Below are positions 10,470 through 17,639 of a stretch of 40,081 nt of DNA, one piece after another; within the stretch, counting starts at the first letter, position 1, and each line of letters opens with the position of its first letter. The notes below the pieces were generated by a model. That model was not told the DNA's origin, did not search any database, and was given only the letters and a program-made list of their open reading frames with translations. The position numbers and the translations under genes are program-made. This stretch comes from Burkholderiales bacterium (GTDB lineage Bacteria > Pseudomonadota > Gammaproteobacteria > Burkholderiales > SG8-39): the NCBI GenBank assembly GCA_023383795.1, contig JAHDYJ010000029.1, positions 1-40,081 of the forward strand, written 5' to 3'.

Positions 10470-10546
10470 CCGTCATCCCCGCGCGGGCGGGGATGCACGT
10501 GCACTCCGGTCCGGCGTCCGTGGATTCCCGCCTGCGCGGGAATGAC
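10470..10546. repeat. REP-like mosaic element, copy 2
   Basis: Two hairpins face each other: CATCCCCGC-gcgg-GCGGGGATG (10474-10495) and ATTCCCGC-ctgc-GCGGGAAT (10524-10543), with mirror flanks CGT and ACG. It is the most complete copy of the element also seen at 3477 and 27746. It lies between the Sel1 gene and the acyl-CoA dehydrogenase gene. Confidence 0.8.
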
Positions 10547-10572
10547 ACGCGTCCTCGGGACGGGCCGCGGCC

Positions 10573-11679
10573 TCACTGCTTTGCCGCCGGCTCGAACTGC
10601 TTGCAGCCGTTGTCGCGGAAGAGCAGCCCCGCGCGCGTGTTGCCGTTGCCCGCGGCCATGCGCCACCAGTCGCACGCCTTGCGCGGGTCGCGCTGCGCGT
10701 TCTCGCCGTTCCACTCGAAGATGCCGAGGTTGAGCTGCGACTGCGGGTCGCGCTGGTCGGCGGCGAGCGAGAACCACTTCGCCGCCGCCTCCGGGTCGCG
10801 CGGCACGCCGAGCCCCTTGTCGTACACCGCGCCGAGGGTGAAGAGCGCGTCGACGCGCCCGCCCTTGGCCGCCATCTCGAGGTACTTGCGGCCTTCCGCC
10901 GGATCGGCGGGCATTCCCTGCCCGTGCACGAGGATCGCGCCCGCGAGCGCGGCGGCGCCGGAGTCGCCGGCCGCGGCGAGCCGCTTCAGGATCTCCACCG
11001 CGCCCGCGACGTCGTTCGCGCGCATGCGCGCCTGCGCGGCGCGCAGCTCGGCGGGCGGGGCGAACGACGTGAACCGCAGGCTCGCGAGGAACGCGTCGCC
11101 GGGCCGCTCGAGGTCGGGCGAGAGCGCGTCGACCGCGCCGCACTCGGCGTAGCCGAGGTCGACCAGGAGATCGGGCTTCTCCGGGTGCGCGCACGTCATG
11201 CCGCGCATGAAGAGGTTCGCCGCGTCGCCCGCGCGCTCGCCGCGGTCGGCGGCATCGATCGCATAGCGTGTGCACGGCCGCCCCGCATGCTCGTGGGCCG
11301 TCTCCTTGTGCGCGCGCTCGACGATCCGCTTCGGGTCGAACCCGGTCTCGCGCCGCGCCTGCATGTATTCAGCGAGTTCGCGGCCGCTCGCGAACGGCCG
11401 CCCGGGCTTGAGCGTGAGCACGGTGAAGGTCCAGGTGCGCAGCGGGTTGGCGGCGAGCCGGCCGAGCGCCGCGACCTCGGGGGTGAGGTGCGTGCTGTAG
11501 AGGCCGGGCAGGTCGGGCACGCTCACGAGGAAGCCCGCGAACGGCCACGTGGCGCCGCGGTTCGTCACCGGGTTCGCGAGCGGCGCCGCCGGCGCCTTCG
11601 CGTCGCCTTGCGCGCGCGCCGCGCCGGCTGCGGCGAGCAGGGCGAGGGCGGCGGCGAGCGCGATCGTGGTGTGCCGCAT
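10573..11679 (-). CDS. Exported Sel1-repeat protein
   Basis: This 368-residue protein has a signal peptide (about residues 1-23, ending ARA). The middle has no family I recognise and holds several cysteines. The C-terminal part (about residues 245-350) has three Sel1/TPR-like helical repeats, recognisable by A-x-x-LG-x-x-Y-x-x-G-x-G-V and A-x-x-W-x-x-x-A-A. Such repeats bind proteins or peptidoglycan-linked partners. The ATG at 11679 was chosen because a signal peptide begins there. It follows liuB by 8 bases and must share its transcript, which is an odd companion for a CoA carboxylase. Confidence 0.75.
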   Translation of the reverse strand: MRHTTIALAAALALLAAAGAARAQGDAKAPAAPLANPVTNRGATWPFAGFLVSVPDLPGLYSTHLTPEVAALGRLAANPLRTWTFTVLTLKPGRPFASGRELAEYMQARRETGFDPKRIVERAHKETAHEHAGRPCTRYAIDAADRGERAGDAANLFMRGMTCAHPEKPDLLVDLGYAECGAVDALSPDLERPGDAFLASLRFTSFAPPAELRAAQARMRANDVAGAVEILKRLAAAGDSGAAALAGAILVHGQGMPADPAEGRKYLEMAAKGGRVDALFTLGAVYDKGLGVPRDPEAAAKWFSLAADQRDPQSQLNLGIFEWNGENAQRDPRKACDWWRMAAGNGNTRAGLLFRDNGCKQFEPAAKQ

Positions 11680-11687
11680 CGGCGCGC

Positions 11688-13295
11688 CTACATCCGGAAC
11701 ACGCCGAAGCGCGTCTCCTCGACCGGCGCGTTGAGCGCCGCCGAGATCGCGAGCCCGAGCACGCGCCGGGTGTCCTCGGGCGCGATCACGCCGTCGTCCC
11801 ACAGCCGCGCGGTGGCGTAGTAGGGGTGCCCCTGGCGGTCGTACTGCTCGAGGATCGGCTGCTTGAACGCCTCTTCCTCCTCCTTCGGCCAGCTGCCGCC
11901 CTTCGCCTCGATCGCGTCGCGCTTCACCGTGGCGAGCACCGAGGCGGCCTGCTGGCCGCCCATCACCGACACGCGCGCGTTCGGCCACATCCACAGGAAG
12001 CGCGGGCTGTAGGCGCGGCCGCACATCGCGTAGTTGCCGGCGCCGTACGAGCCACCGATGATCACGGTGAACTTCGGCACGCGCGCGCAGGCCACCGCGG
12101 TGACCATCTTCGCGCCGTCGCGCGCGATGCCCGTGTTCTCGTACTTCCTGCCGACCATGAAGCCGGTGATGTTCTGCAGGAAGAGGAGCGGGATGCCGCG
12201 CTGGCCGCAGAGCTCGATGAAGTGCGCCGCCTTGAGCGCCGACTCGGAGAAGAGGATGCCGTTGTTCGCGACGATGCCGACCGGGTAGCCGTGGATGCGC
12301 GCGAAGCCGGTCACGATGGTGGTGCCGTAGCGCTCCTTGAATTCGTCGAGCTCGCTCGCGTCGACGATCCGCGCGATCACCTCGCGCACCTCGTACGGCT
12401 TGCGCCCGTCGGTCGGGATCACGCCGCCGAGCTCGTCGGGCGCGTAGAGCGGCTCGCGCGGCGGCGCGAGCTCGAGGCCGACCTGCTTCTGGCGGTTGAG
12501 GTGCGAGACGATGCGCCGCGCGATCGCGAGCGCGTGCGCGTCGTTCACCGCGAAGTGGTCGGCCACGCCCGAGAGGCGCGTGTGCACGTCGGCGCCGCCG
12601 AGGTCATCCGGGCTCACCACCTCGCCGGTGGCGGCCTTCACGAGCGGCGGCCCGCCGAGGAAGATCGTGCCCTGGCCCTTCACGATCACCGCCTCGTCGG
12701 ACATCGCCGGCACGTAGGCGCCACCCGCGGTGCACGAGCCCATCACCACCGCGATCTGCGGGATGCCCGCCGCCGACATGTTCGCCTGGTTGTAGAAGAT
12801 GCGGCCGAAGTGCTCGCGGTCCGGGAACACCTCGTCCCAGGTCGGCAGGTTCGCGCCGCCCGAGTCCACGAGGTAGATGCACGGCAGGCGGTTCTGCGCG
12901 GCGATCTCCTGCGCGCGCACGTGCTTCTTCACCGTCATCGGGAAGTAGGTGCCGCCCTTCACGGTGGCGTCGTTCGCCACCACGACGCACTCGCGCCCCG
13001 ACACGCGGCCGATGCCGGTGATCACCCCGCCGCACGGCGCGTCGTTGTCGTACATGCCGTACGCCGCGAGCTGCGAGAGCTCGAGGAACGGCGAGCCCGG
13101 ATCGAGGAGCGTGCGCACCCGCTCGCGCGGCAGGAGCTTCCCGCGCGCCACGTGCCGCGCGCGCGCCTCCTCGCCGCCGCCGCCGGACACCTCGGCCACC
13201 CGCGCGCGCAGGTCGGCCACCAGCGCCCCCATCGCCGCATGGTTGGCGCGGAACTCCTCGGAGCGGGCGTTGAGGGCGGTCTTGATCGCGGGCAT
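11688..13295 (-). CDS. liuB: Methylcrotonyl-CoA carboxylase carboxyltransferase (beta) subunit
   Basis: Transfers the carboxyl group from biotin to 3-methylcrotonyl-CoA. At 535 residues the protein has the usual family length and ends in RFGVFRM. Signature segments are [30 protein letters not shown] and [14 protein letters not shown] in the N-terminal crotonase-like half. [18 protein letters not shown] and [13 protein letters not shown] are in the C-terminal half. These fit the MCC/GCC beta type better than the propionyl-CoA type. The ATG at 13295 matches the family start MPAIKTxLNxRSEEF. The partner liuD lies 6 kb downstream on the same strand, whereas in classic liu operons liuB and liuD are close. 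Confidence 0.93.
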   Translation of the reverse strand: MPAIKTALNARSEEFRANHAAMGALVADLRARVAEVSGGGGEEARARHVARGKLLPRERVRTLLDPGSPFLELSQLAAYGMYDNDAPCGGVITGIGRVSGRECVVVANDATVKGGTYFPMTVKKHVRAQEIAAQNRLPCIYLVDSGGANLPTWDEVFPDREHFGRIFYNQANMSAAGIPQIAVVMGSCTAGGAYVPAMSDEAVIVKGQGTIFLGGPPLVKAATGEVVSPDDLGGADVHTRLSGVADHFAVNDAHALAIARRIVSHLNRQKQVGLELAPPREPLYAPDELGGVIPTDGRKPYEVREVIARIVDASELDEFKERYGTTIVTGFARIHGYPVGIVANNGILFSESALKAAHFIELCGQRGIPLLFLQNITGFMVGRKYENTGIARDGAKMVTAVACARVPKFTVIIGGSYGAGNYAMCGRAYSPRFLWMWPNARVSVMGGQQAASVLATVKRDAIEAKGGSWPKEEEEAFKQPILEQYDRQGHPYYATARLWDDGVIAPEDTRRVLGLAISAALNAPVEETRFGVFRM

Positions 13296-13702
13296 GGGCG
13301 GGCCGGTCGGCGTTGCGCAATGCCGCATTCTAGCCGAGGGGTCCTCCGTGCCCAGCGGTGGGCAGCGGCCCGCCCGGAAGGGGTGCACGCGCGGGCGCTC
13401 CGGGCGGCGCCGGCCGCGCGACGCGGGCCGACTGTGGCGTAGTAGCGCGCGGCGCGCGCCTGCCGGCTTGCCGGCAGTCGGAAATGACCGTCTAATACGG
13501 CCGAGCGTCTTGCCTTCGGCAGGCACAGCCGATCAAGGGAGCGGGCGCCATGTTGGCATCCTCGCGGACGGGCTTGCCCTCCGAATTTAGGTCCCACCAA
13601 ATCCGGCCGAGCCCATGATCACAGTGCCATTCGCTTCCTACCCACGCCGGCTATCCGGCCCTCAGGCGCTTTGTAAAGCGTCTTTTAGGTCCTCTACTTC
13701 TC
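13296..13702. other. Gene-free stretch upstream of liuB and of the cassette array
   Basis: No credible gene is present on either strand. It should hold the liuB promoter on the minus strand. Two small hairpins are visible: TGCCGG-cttg-CCGGCA (13461-13476) and CGCTTT-gt-AAAGCG followed by TCTTTTA (13667-13687), the latter a weak terminator candidate. Composition becomes less G+C-rich from about 13.49 kb towards the array. No integrase remnant and no attI- or attC-like stem was found before the core site at 13703. Confidence 0.55.
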
Positions 13703-13709
13703 GTTCGGC
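13703..13709 (+). other. Left core site of the cassette array
   Basis: GTTCGGC followed by GTC, identical over 10 bases to the right ends of attC1 and attC3. It starts 22 bases before the first cassette gene. No attC stem and no attI-type sequence could be recognised on its left. Confidence 0.6.
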
Positions 13710-13724
13710 GTCGTGTGACAGGCC

Positions 13725-14414
13725 GTGAGCGACAACGTAATTTCCTACATTGAGATGTGTCGCCGAGAGGGCGCGAGTCTCCAACAGGGGATGAACTTTG
13801 GCTTGGGCGGGAATCACTCCGTAATCCTCATGTCCCTCCGTCCAAACGCGCCGTATCGCGACCGCATCGAGGACGGCGGTACTACCCTAATCTATGAGGG
13901 ACACGACCATCCGAAGACGGCAGCGTGTCGGAACCCTAAGGTCGTCGACCAACCCGAACGGTTCCCGTCGGGCGGGCTGACCCAAAACGGCAAGTTCCAC
14001 CAAGCGGCGCAGGCGTTCAAGCTTCAACGCGGCCCACCTGAGCGCGTGCGTGTGTACGAGAAGATCCGCACAGGGATTTGGTCGTACAACGGAGTCTTTC
14101 ATCTGACGGACTCGTGGCAAGAACAAGACGAGCATCGGACGGTATTCAAATTCCGATTGGCGGCAGTGGAGGGAGAGGAAGACTTCGGAAAACCGGCCCG
14201 GCTTGACGCTCAGCGCAGGCGGCTAATTCCGACTGCTGTCAAGCTCGAAGTGTGGAAGCGCGATGGTGCTAAATGCGCCATCTGTGGTGCTGTCGATGAA
14301 CTGCACTTCGATCATATCGTGCCGTTTTCCAAAGGTGGCACGTCTCTCACCGCTGCAAACGTTCAATTGCTCTGCGCACGGCACAATCTTGCCAAGCATG
14401 ACCGCATTGAGTAA
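13725..14414 (+). CDS. SRA-HNH endonuclease, probably specific for modified DNA (type IV-like)
   Basis: This 229-residue protein has an N-terminal YDG/SRA-like domain (about residues 20-150; TTLIYEGHD, FHQAAQAFK, WSYNGVFHLTDSWQE, VFKFRL). A C-terminal HNH nuclease domain follows, with zinc pairs C184-x2-C187 and C217-x2-H220, catalytic D196-H197 in HFDHI, and N212. SRA domains flip out and bind 5-methyl- or 5-hydroxymethylcytosine, and SRA-HNH pairs form modification-dependent restriction enzymes. No methyltransferase gene accompanies it, as expected for a type IV enzyme. The GTG start at 13725 lies 16 bases after a cassette core site, and the stop is followed 6 bases later by attC1. Specificity is not visible from sequence. 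Confidence 0.82.
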   Translation: MSDNVISYIEMCRREGASLQQGMNFGLGGNHSVILMSLRPNAPYRDRIEDGGTTLIYEGHDHPKTAACRNPKVVDQPERFPSGGLTQNGKFHQAAQAFKLQRGPPERVRVYEKIRTGIWSYNGVFHLTDSWQEQDEHRTVFKFRLAAVEGEEDFGKPARLDAQRRRLIPTAVKLEVWKRDGAKCAICGAVDELHFDHIVPFSKGGTSLTAANVQLLCARHNLAKHDRIE

Positions 14415-14420
14415 ATCGAC

Positions 14421-14483
14421 GCCGAACCACCCGTTGCAGCGGACGCGCCGCAAGCGGCGCGCCGCTGAACGGGAGCGTTCGGC
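14421..14483 (+). other. attC1 recombination site
   Basis: This 63-bp imperfect palindrome is bounded by complementary outer sites GCCGAAC (14421-14427) and GTTCGGC (14477-14483). The inner arms CGTTGCAGCGG and CCGCTGAACG pair with a single unpaired base, the extrahelical base that gives an attC site its polarity. The centre is a GC-rich loop. It follows the SRA-HNH stop by 6 bases. Confidence 0.88.
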
Positions 14484-14493
14484 GTCTTGCGTA

Positions 14494-14514
14494 GTGTAAC
14501 GTTACGAGTTACAC
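14494..14514 (+). promoter_or_regulatory. Palindromic operator of the higBA pair
   Basis: A perfect inverted repeat, GTGTAAC-N7-GTTACAC, ends 7 bases before the higB start. A nested palindrome GTAACGTTAC (14496-14505) lies inside its left half. XRE-type HigA antitoxins bind palindromes of this kind over their own promoter. No better promoter is seen in the 38 bases between the core site and higB. Confidence 0.65.
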
Positions 14515-14521
14515 TCGACGA

Positions 14522-14800
14522 GTGATCCGGAGCTTCAAGCACAAGGGCCTGCGCCGATTCTTCGAGGAGGGCGTCAAGTCCGGCATTCGACCGGAGCACG
14601 CTGAGAGACTACGGTTGGTGCTTGCGAGACTTCAGGCGTCGACTAATCCGAAGGATATGGATCTCCCCGGACTTCGACTGCACGAGCTGAAAGGGGAGAG
14701 CAAGGGCACCTGGTCAGTCACGGTGAGCGGGAATTGGCGAGTGACCTTTCGGTTCGAAGGAAAGGACGCGTTGGACGTCAACTATGTGGATTACCACTGA
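14522..14800 (+). CDS. higB: HigB-type toxin (RelE superfamily mRNA interferase)
   Basis: This 92-residue protein is predicted to cleave mRNA on the ribosome when not bound by HigA. The sequence follows the HigB/host-inhibition family from start to end: IRSFKHKGLRRFFEEG, then LPGLRLHELKG, WSVTVSGNWRVTFRF and a final VNYVDYH. The start is GTG at 14522 with no clear ribosome site, which is common when expression is kept low. It is encoded before its antitoxin, the reverse order usual for higBA, and is the second cassette of the array. Confidence 0.88.
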   Translation: MIRSFKHKGLRRFFEEGVKSGIRPEHAERLRLVLARLQASTNPKDMDLPGLRLHELKGESKGTWSVTVSGNWRVTFRFEGKDALDVNYVDYH

Positions 14801-14809
14801 GGTAGAGAA

Positions 14810-15094
14810 ATGAGGATGCACAATCCGCCGCACCCGGGCGAGGTATTGCGCGAGCTATGCCTCAAGCCGCTCGAGCTGAGCGTTTCGGAGGCTGCGAGAG
14901 CGCTGGGGGTCAGTCGGAAGACTTTGTCGGCCATCTTGAACGGGCGGGCTGGGATCAGCCCCGAGATGGCGATTCGCCTTTCGATCGCTTTCGACACCTC
15001 TGCTGAGAGCTGGCTCAATCAGCAGACACAGTACGACCTGTGGGCGGCCGAGAAGCGCCGCAAGAGTCTCCGGGTCGAAAGGCTCGCGGCGTGA
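14810..15094 (+). CDS. higA: HigA-type antitoxin (XRE family)
   Basis: This 94-residue DNA-binding protein begins with the HigA signature HPGEVLRE. A helix-turn-helix follows ([20 protein letters not shown]), then [14 protein letters not shown] and [12 protein letters not shown]. It neutralises HigB and should repress the operon through the palindrome at 14494-14514. It starts 9 bases after the higB stop, with GAGG-like sequence in the gap, so the two are co-translated. attC2 follows its stop after 10 bases, and both genes share one cassette with a single attC. Confidence 0.9.
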   Translation: MRMHNPPHPGEVLRELCLKPLELSVSEAARALGVSRKTLSAILNGRAGISPEMAIRLSIAFDTSAESWLNQQTQYDLWAAEKRRKSLRVERLAA

Positions 15095-15104
15095 CGGCCA
15101 AGAC

Positions 15105-15167
15105 GCCGAACCACCCGTTGCAGCGGACGCGCGGCAAGCGGCGCGCCGCTGAACGAGCGCGTTGGGC
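15105..15167 (+). other. attC2 recombination site
   Basis: This 63-bp site has outer sites GCCGAAC (15105-15111) and GTTGGGC (15161-15167) and the same inner arms as attC1. It differs from attC1 at 4 of 63 positions (29, 52, 54 and 60). It follows the higA stop by 10 bases. The near identity of two attC sites is typical of arrays built by one resident integron. Confidence 0.88.
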
Positions 15168-15185
15168 GCTCGAGAAGGAGACCCC

Positions 15186-15656
15186 GTGCAACTCCTAGAC
15201 ATCATTGCCGTAGGCTCAGATCACATCTACCGCTGGCCCAGTGGCAACGAGGAGCCATACCCGAACTGGGTCGAGTATCGGGCCGTGGCAACGGACGGTG
15301 AGCATCAGGTCCGAATAGGCTTTGGAAGTCGCGTGACTTATGGTCAACCGCGACGGCGGATCGTGGTCTGGATTGACAATCACCCTCATGCTGAGTTTTT
15401 GGGCGCAGATGACTTCGCCCGGTCGGGCGACGTGTTGTGTGAGATCAAAGTTCCGGGCAACGCTGGCGAACGCATCTGCCGCTACCCTGAGGAGGCGATC
15501 CCGGAGCGCGATTCGGGCCTGCCCGCGGTAGGGCTACCGACCCGCGTCCCTGGTGCGGGAGTTGACAATGCGTGGGCAGTTGTGGCGAACATCGCCGACC
15601 ACCGCACGATGTTTGCGTTGGCGGCACTGCGGCGCCTAGAACGGAGCCGTGAGTGA
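15186..15656 (+). CDS. Cassette-encoded protein of unknown function
   Basis: This 156-residue soluble protein has no family I recognise. It has no signal peptide or membrane segment. A central beta-rich part (RIGFGSRVTYG, RRRIVVWIDNH) is followed by a Pro/Gly-rich stretch and a short C-terminal helix with Arg and Glu. The GTG start at 15186 has an AAGGAG ribosome site 6 bases upstream (15174-15179) and lies 18 bases after the attC2 core site. It is the only gene in cassette 3. Codon use and composition match the other cassettes, not the chromosome. Confidence 0.7.
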   Translation: MQLLDIIAVGSDHIYRWPSGNEEPYPNWVEYRAVATDGEHQVRIGFGSRVTYGQPRRRIVVWIDNHPHAEFLGADDFARSGDVLCEIKVPGNAGERICRYPEEAIPERDSGLPAVGLPTRVPGAGVDNAWAVVANIADHRTMFALAALRRLERSRE

Positions 15657-15661
15657 TGAGC

Positions 15662-15759
15662 GGTCAACCACCGGTTCGACCGGACCACCCGCCAGTTGCG
15701 CTGGTAGGTGCCGTCGCGAGGTAGCCCCTCGGCGGCTGGTCAACCGGCGCGCGTTCGGC
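15662..15759 (+). other. attC3 recombination site, longer and diverged
   Basis: The left outer site GGTCAAC (15662-15668) and right outer site GTTCGGC (15753-15759) span 98 bp. The inner arms CCGGTTCGACC (from about 15671) and GGTCAACCGG (about 15738-15747) pair perfectly apart from one extra C. This is the same position and base as in classic class 1 cassette sites. The longer variable loop contains GC hairpins. The outer sites are not complementary to each other, so the left one is less sure. Confidence 0.65.
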
Positions 15760-15861
15760 GTCACGGGCAAGAACCGCCAGAACACCCGTACCTCGATCAA
15801 CGGCACTCAGGCACGCGATTCACCCTGCCGCCAGCAACCCCGTGAAGCGCATCGCCGATCG

Positions 15862-16521
15862 ATGACCCCCGCGACCGCCGAGGACCTCGCGGGATCCGCG
15901 CTCCTGAGGGCGCTCGCGCCCGAGGAGCTCGGGGCCGCGGCGCCGCTCTTCAGCGTCCGCCGCTATCCGAAGGGCGCGATCCTCGTCACCGAGGGCGACC
16001 GCCTCGACGTCTTCAGCGTGGTCCTGTCGGGCCGGGTCAAGTTCTTCTGGCGCGACGACGACGGCCGGCAGGTGGACATCGCGGTGGTCGGGCCGGGCGA
16101 GGATTTCGCCGCCCAGTCGCTCGGGGGCGAGCCGATGCTGACCTCGGTGATCGCGCTCGACGACCTGCGCCTCGCCTCGATTCCGGTGGCCGAGTTCGAG
16201 CGGCTGCTGCTCGGGCATCCCCACCTCGCGCTCGCCTACGTCAAGCGCGTGATCGACCTCTTCCGCCACAGCATGGCGGGGCGACGCTCCTTCTCGATGG
16301 AGGACGTCTACGGGCGGGTGACCGAGCTCCTGCTCGCGAGCGCGGTGGAGACCGGCGGCGCGCTCGTCACCGAGCGCTTCACGCACGCCGAGATCGGCCA
16401 GCGCGTCGGCGCCACGCGCGAGATGGTCGGCCGGGTGCTGCGCGAGCTCGCGCGCGGTGGGTACGTCAGGGCGGACGGCGGGCGCTTCACCATCCTGCGC
16501 AAGCCGCCGCGGCACTGGTGA
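15862..16521 (+). CDS. Crp/Fnr-family transcription regulator
   Basis: This 219-residue protein has an N-terminal cyclic-nucleotide-binding-like beta-roll (about residues 10-125) with YPKGAILVTEGD at the start. A long dimer helix follows, then a C-terminal winged helix-turn-helix (FTHAEIGQRVGATREMVGRVL). There are no Cys clusters for an Fnr-type Fe-S centre. The cAMP-pocket residues are not clearly conserved, so the signal is unknown. The ATG at 15862 follows attC3 by about 100 bases, so the gene lies outside the array and resumes high-G+C composition. The paired palindromes just downstream are candidate targets. Confidence 0.85.
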   Translation: MTPATAEDLAGSALLRALAPEELGAAAPLFSVRRYPKGAILVTEGDRLDVFSVVLSGRVKFFWRDDDGRQVDIAVVGPGEDFAAQSLGGEPMLTSVIALDDLRLASIPVAEFERLLLGHPHLALAYVKRVIDLFRHSMAGRRSFSMEDVYGRVTELLLASAVETGGALVTERFTHAEIGQRVGATREMVGRVLRELARGGYVRADGGRFTILRKPPRHW

Positions 16522-16537
16522 GCGCGCCGCCGCGGGA

Positions 16538-16570
16538 GAACTAGTTCCCTCGACGCCGCCGAACTCGTTC
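16538..16570. promoter_or_regulatory. Two similar palindromes upstream of the Bug receptor gene
   Basis: GAACTAGTTC (16538-16547, perfect) and GAACTCGTTC (16561-16570, one central mismatch) have centres 23 bases apart, about two DNA turns, in the gap before the receptor gene. They could bind the Crp/Fnr protein encoded just upstream; that link is inference. Confidence 0.5.
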
Positions 16571-16633
16571 TCTGGCCGGCCGCCGCGGCCGCGCGTACGC
16601 TGCAGGCCGTCTCACCCCGATGAGGAGGCGTCC

Positions 16634-17629
16634 ATGAATCCTGCAACCCGCGCGCTTCGCGCCGCCTGCGCGCTCGTCGCCCTCGTTCTCGCCCTTCCCG
16701 TGCTCGCGCAGGCGCGCGACGCGGCGGCGCGCTATCCGGACCGCCCGGTTCGCCTCGTCGTGCCGTTCGGCGCCGGCAGCGGCCCGGACGTGCGCACCCG
16801 GCAGCTCGGGCAGAAGCTCGCCGAGGCGTGGGGCCAGTCGGTCATCGTCGAGAACCGTCCCGGCGCCGGCGGCCAGCTCGCCATGGAGCAGGTGGCGCGC
16901 GCCGCGCCCGACGGCTATACGCTCGTCATGGCCGGTCAGTCGCCGATGGCGATCGCGCCGCACCTGGCGAAGCTGCGCTACGACCCGTTGAAGGACTTCG
17001 CGCCCGTCACCCGCACGAGCAAGGGCGCGATCGTGCTGGTGGTGAATCCGCAGCTCCCGGTCCGGACCGTGGCGGAGCTCGTCGAGCACGCGAGCCGCAA
17101 TCCGGACCGGCTGCACGCCGCGTCGTGGGGCACGGCGACCGTGACCCATCTCGCGCTCGAGCTCTTCACGCGCGCCGTCGGCGTGCGGATCACGCACGTG
17201 CCCTACCGGGCCGCCGCCCAGGCCGTCGGCGAGCTCGTGGCGGGCGAGGTCCAGCTCGCGTTCGACTTCTACCCGGCGATCGGGCCGCAGGTGAAGGCCG
17301 GGCGCCTGCGGGCCATCGCCGTGTCGGGCCGCGAGCGCCTGCCCGCGCTGCCGGAGGTGCCGACGTTCACCGAGGCCGGCGTGCGCGAGATGGAGACGCT
17401 GAGCGGCTGGCAGGGCGTCGCGGCGCCGGCCCGGACGCCGCGCGCGATCGTCGACCGGATCCAGGCGGCCGTCGCGCGCGCGCTCGCGCTGCCGGACGTC
17501 CGGGCCTCGTACACCGATTCCGGGTTCGACACGGTCGGCGATACGCCCGAGGAGTTCGCCGCGTTCATCCGCGCCGAGTACGCCCGGTGGGGCAAGGTGA
17601 TCGCCGAGGCCGGCATTCGCGTCGAGTAA
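16634..17629 (+). CDS. Tripartite tricarboxylate transporter receptor (TctC/Bug family)
   Basis: This 331-residue periplasmic solute receptor has a signal peptide (about residues 1-26, ending LAQA). Typical Bug segments follow: YPDRPVRLVVPFGAGSGPD, VIVENRPGAGG, APDGYTLVMAG and PYRAAAQAV. The family binds small carboxylates and related compounds; the ligand here cannot be read. The membrane partners TctA and TctB are not encoded in the window, which is usual for the many orphan Bug proteins of Burkholderiales. A GAGGAGG ribosome site precedes the ATG at 16634. Confidence 0.92.
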   Translation: MNPATRALRAACALVALVLALPVLAQARDAAARYPDRPVRLVVPFGAGSGPDVRTRQLGQKLAEAWGQSVIVENRPGAGGQLAMEQVARAAPDGYTLVMAGQSPMAIAPHLAKLRYDPLKDFAPVTRTSKGAIVLVVNPQLPVRTVAELVEHASRNPDRLHAASWGTATVTHLALELFTRAVGVRITHVPYRAAAQAVGELVAGEVQLAFDFYPAIGPQVKAGRLRAIAVSGRERLPALPEVPTFTEAGVREMETLSGWQGVAAPARTPRAIVDRIQAAVARALALPDVRASYTDSGFDTVGDTPEEFAAFIRAEYARWGKVIAEAGIRVE

Positions 17630-17639
17630 TGCGCCGGCG

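Larger units (their letters stand above)
13703..15759 (+). mobile_element. Integron cassette array without integrase (CALIN)
   Basis: Three cassettes lie head to tail, all read on the plus strand and bounded by 7-base GTTRRRY-like core sites at 13703 (GTTCGGC), 14477 (GTTCGGC), 15161 (GTTGGGC) and 15753 (GTTCGGC). Each cassette has one gene or gene pair starting 15-40 bases after the core site, and an attC stem-loop directly after the stop codon. That is the classic cassette plan. The block is visibly less G+C-rich than both flanks. No integron integrase gene is present in the 40 kb, so this fits a cluster of attC sites lacking an integrase. It may have formed by insertion at a secondary site or by loss of intI. 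Confidence 0.85.

Noticed and set aside
13570..13605. tRNA-like 3' end (a stretch ending in CCACCA)
   Set aside because: No T-arm pairing, anticodon arm or acceptor stem could be built around it.
13440..13702. A further attC or an attI site left of the first core site
   Set aside because: No sequence complementary to the bases before 13703 was found upstream, and the hairpins there do not have attC arms. No integrase fragment could be read on either strand.
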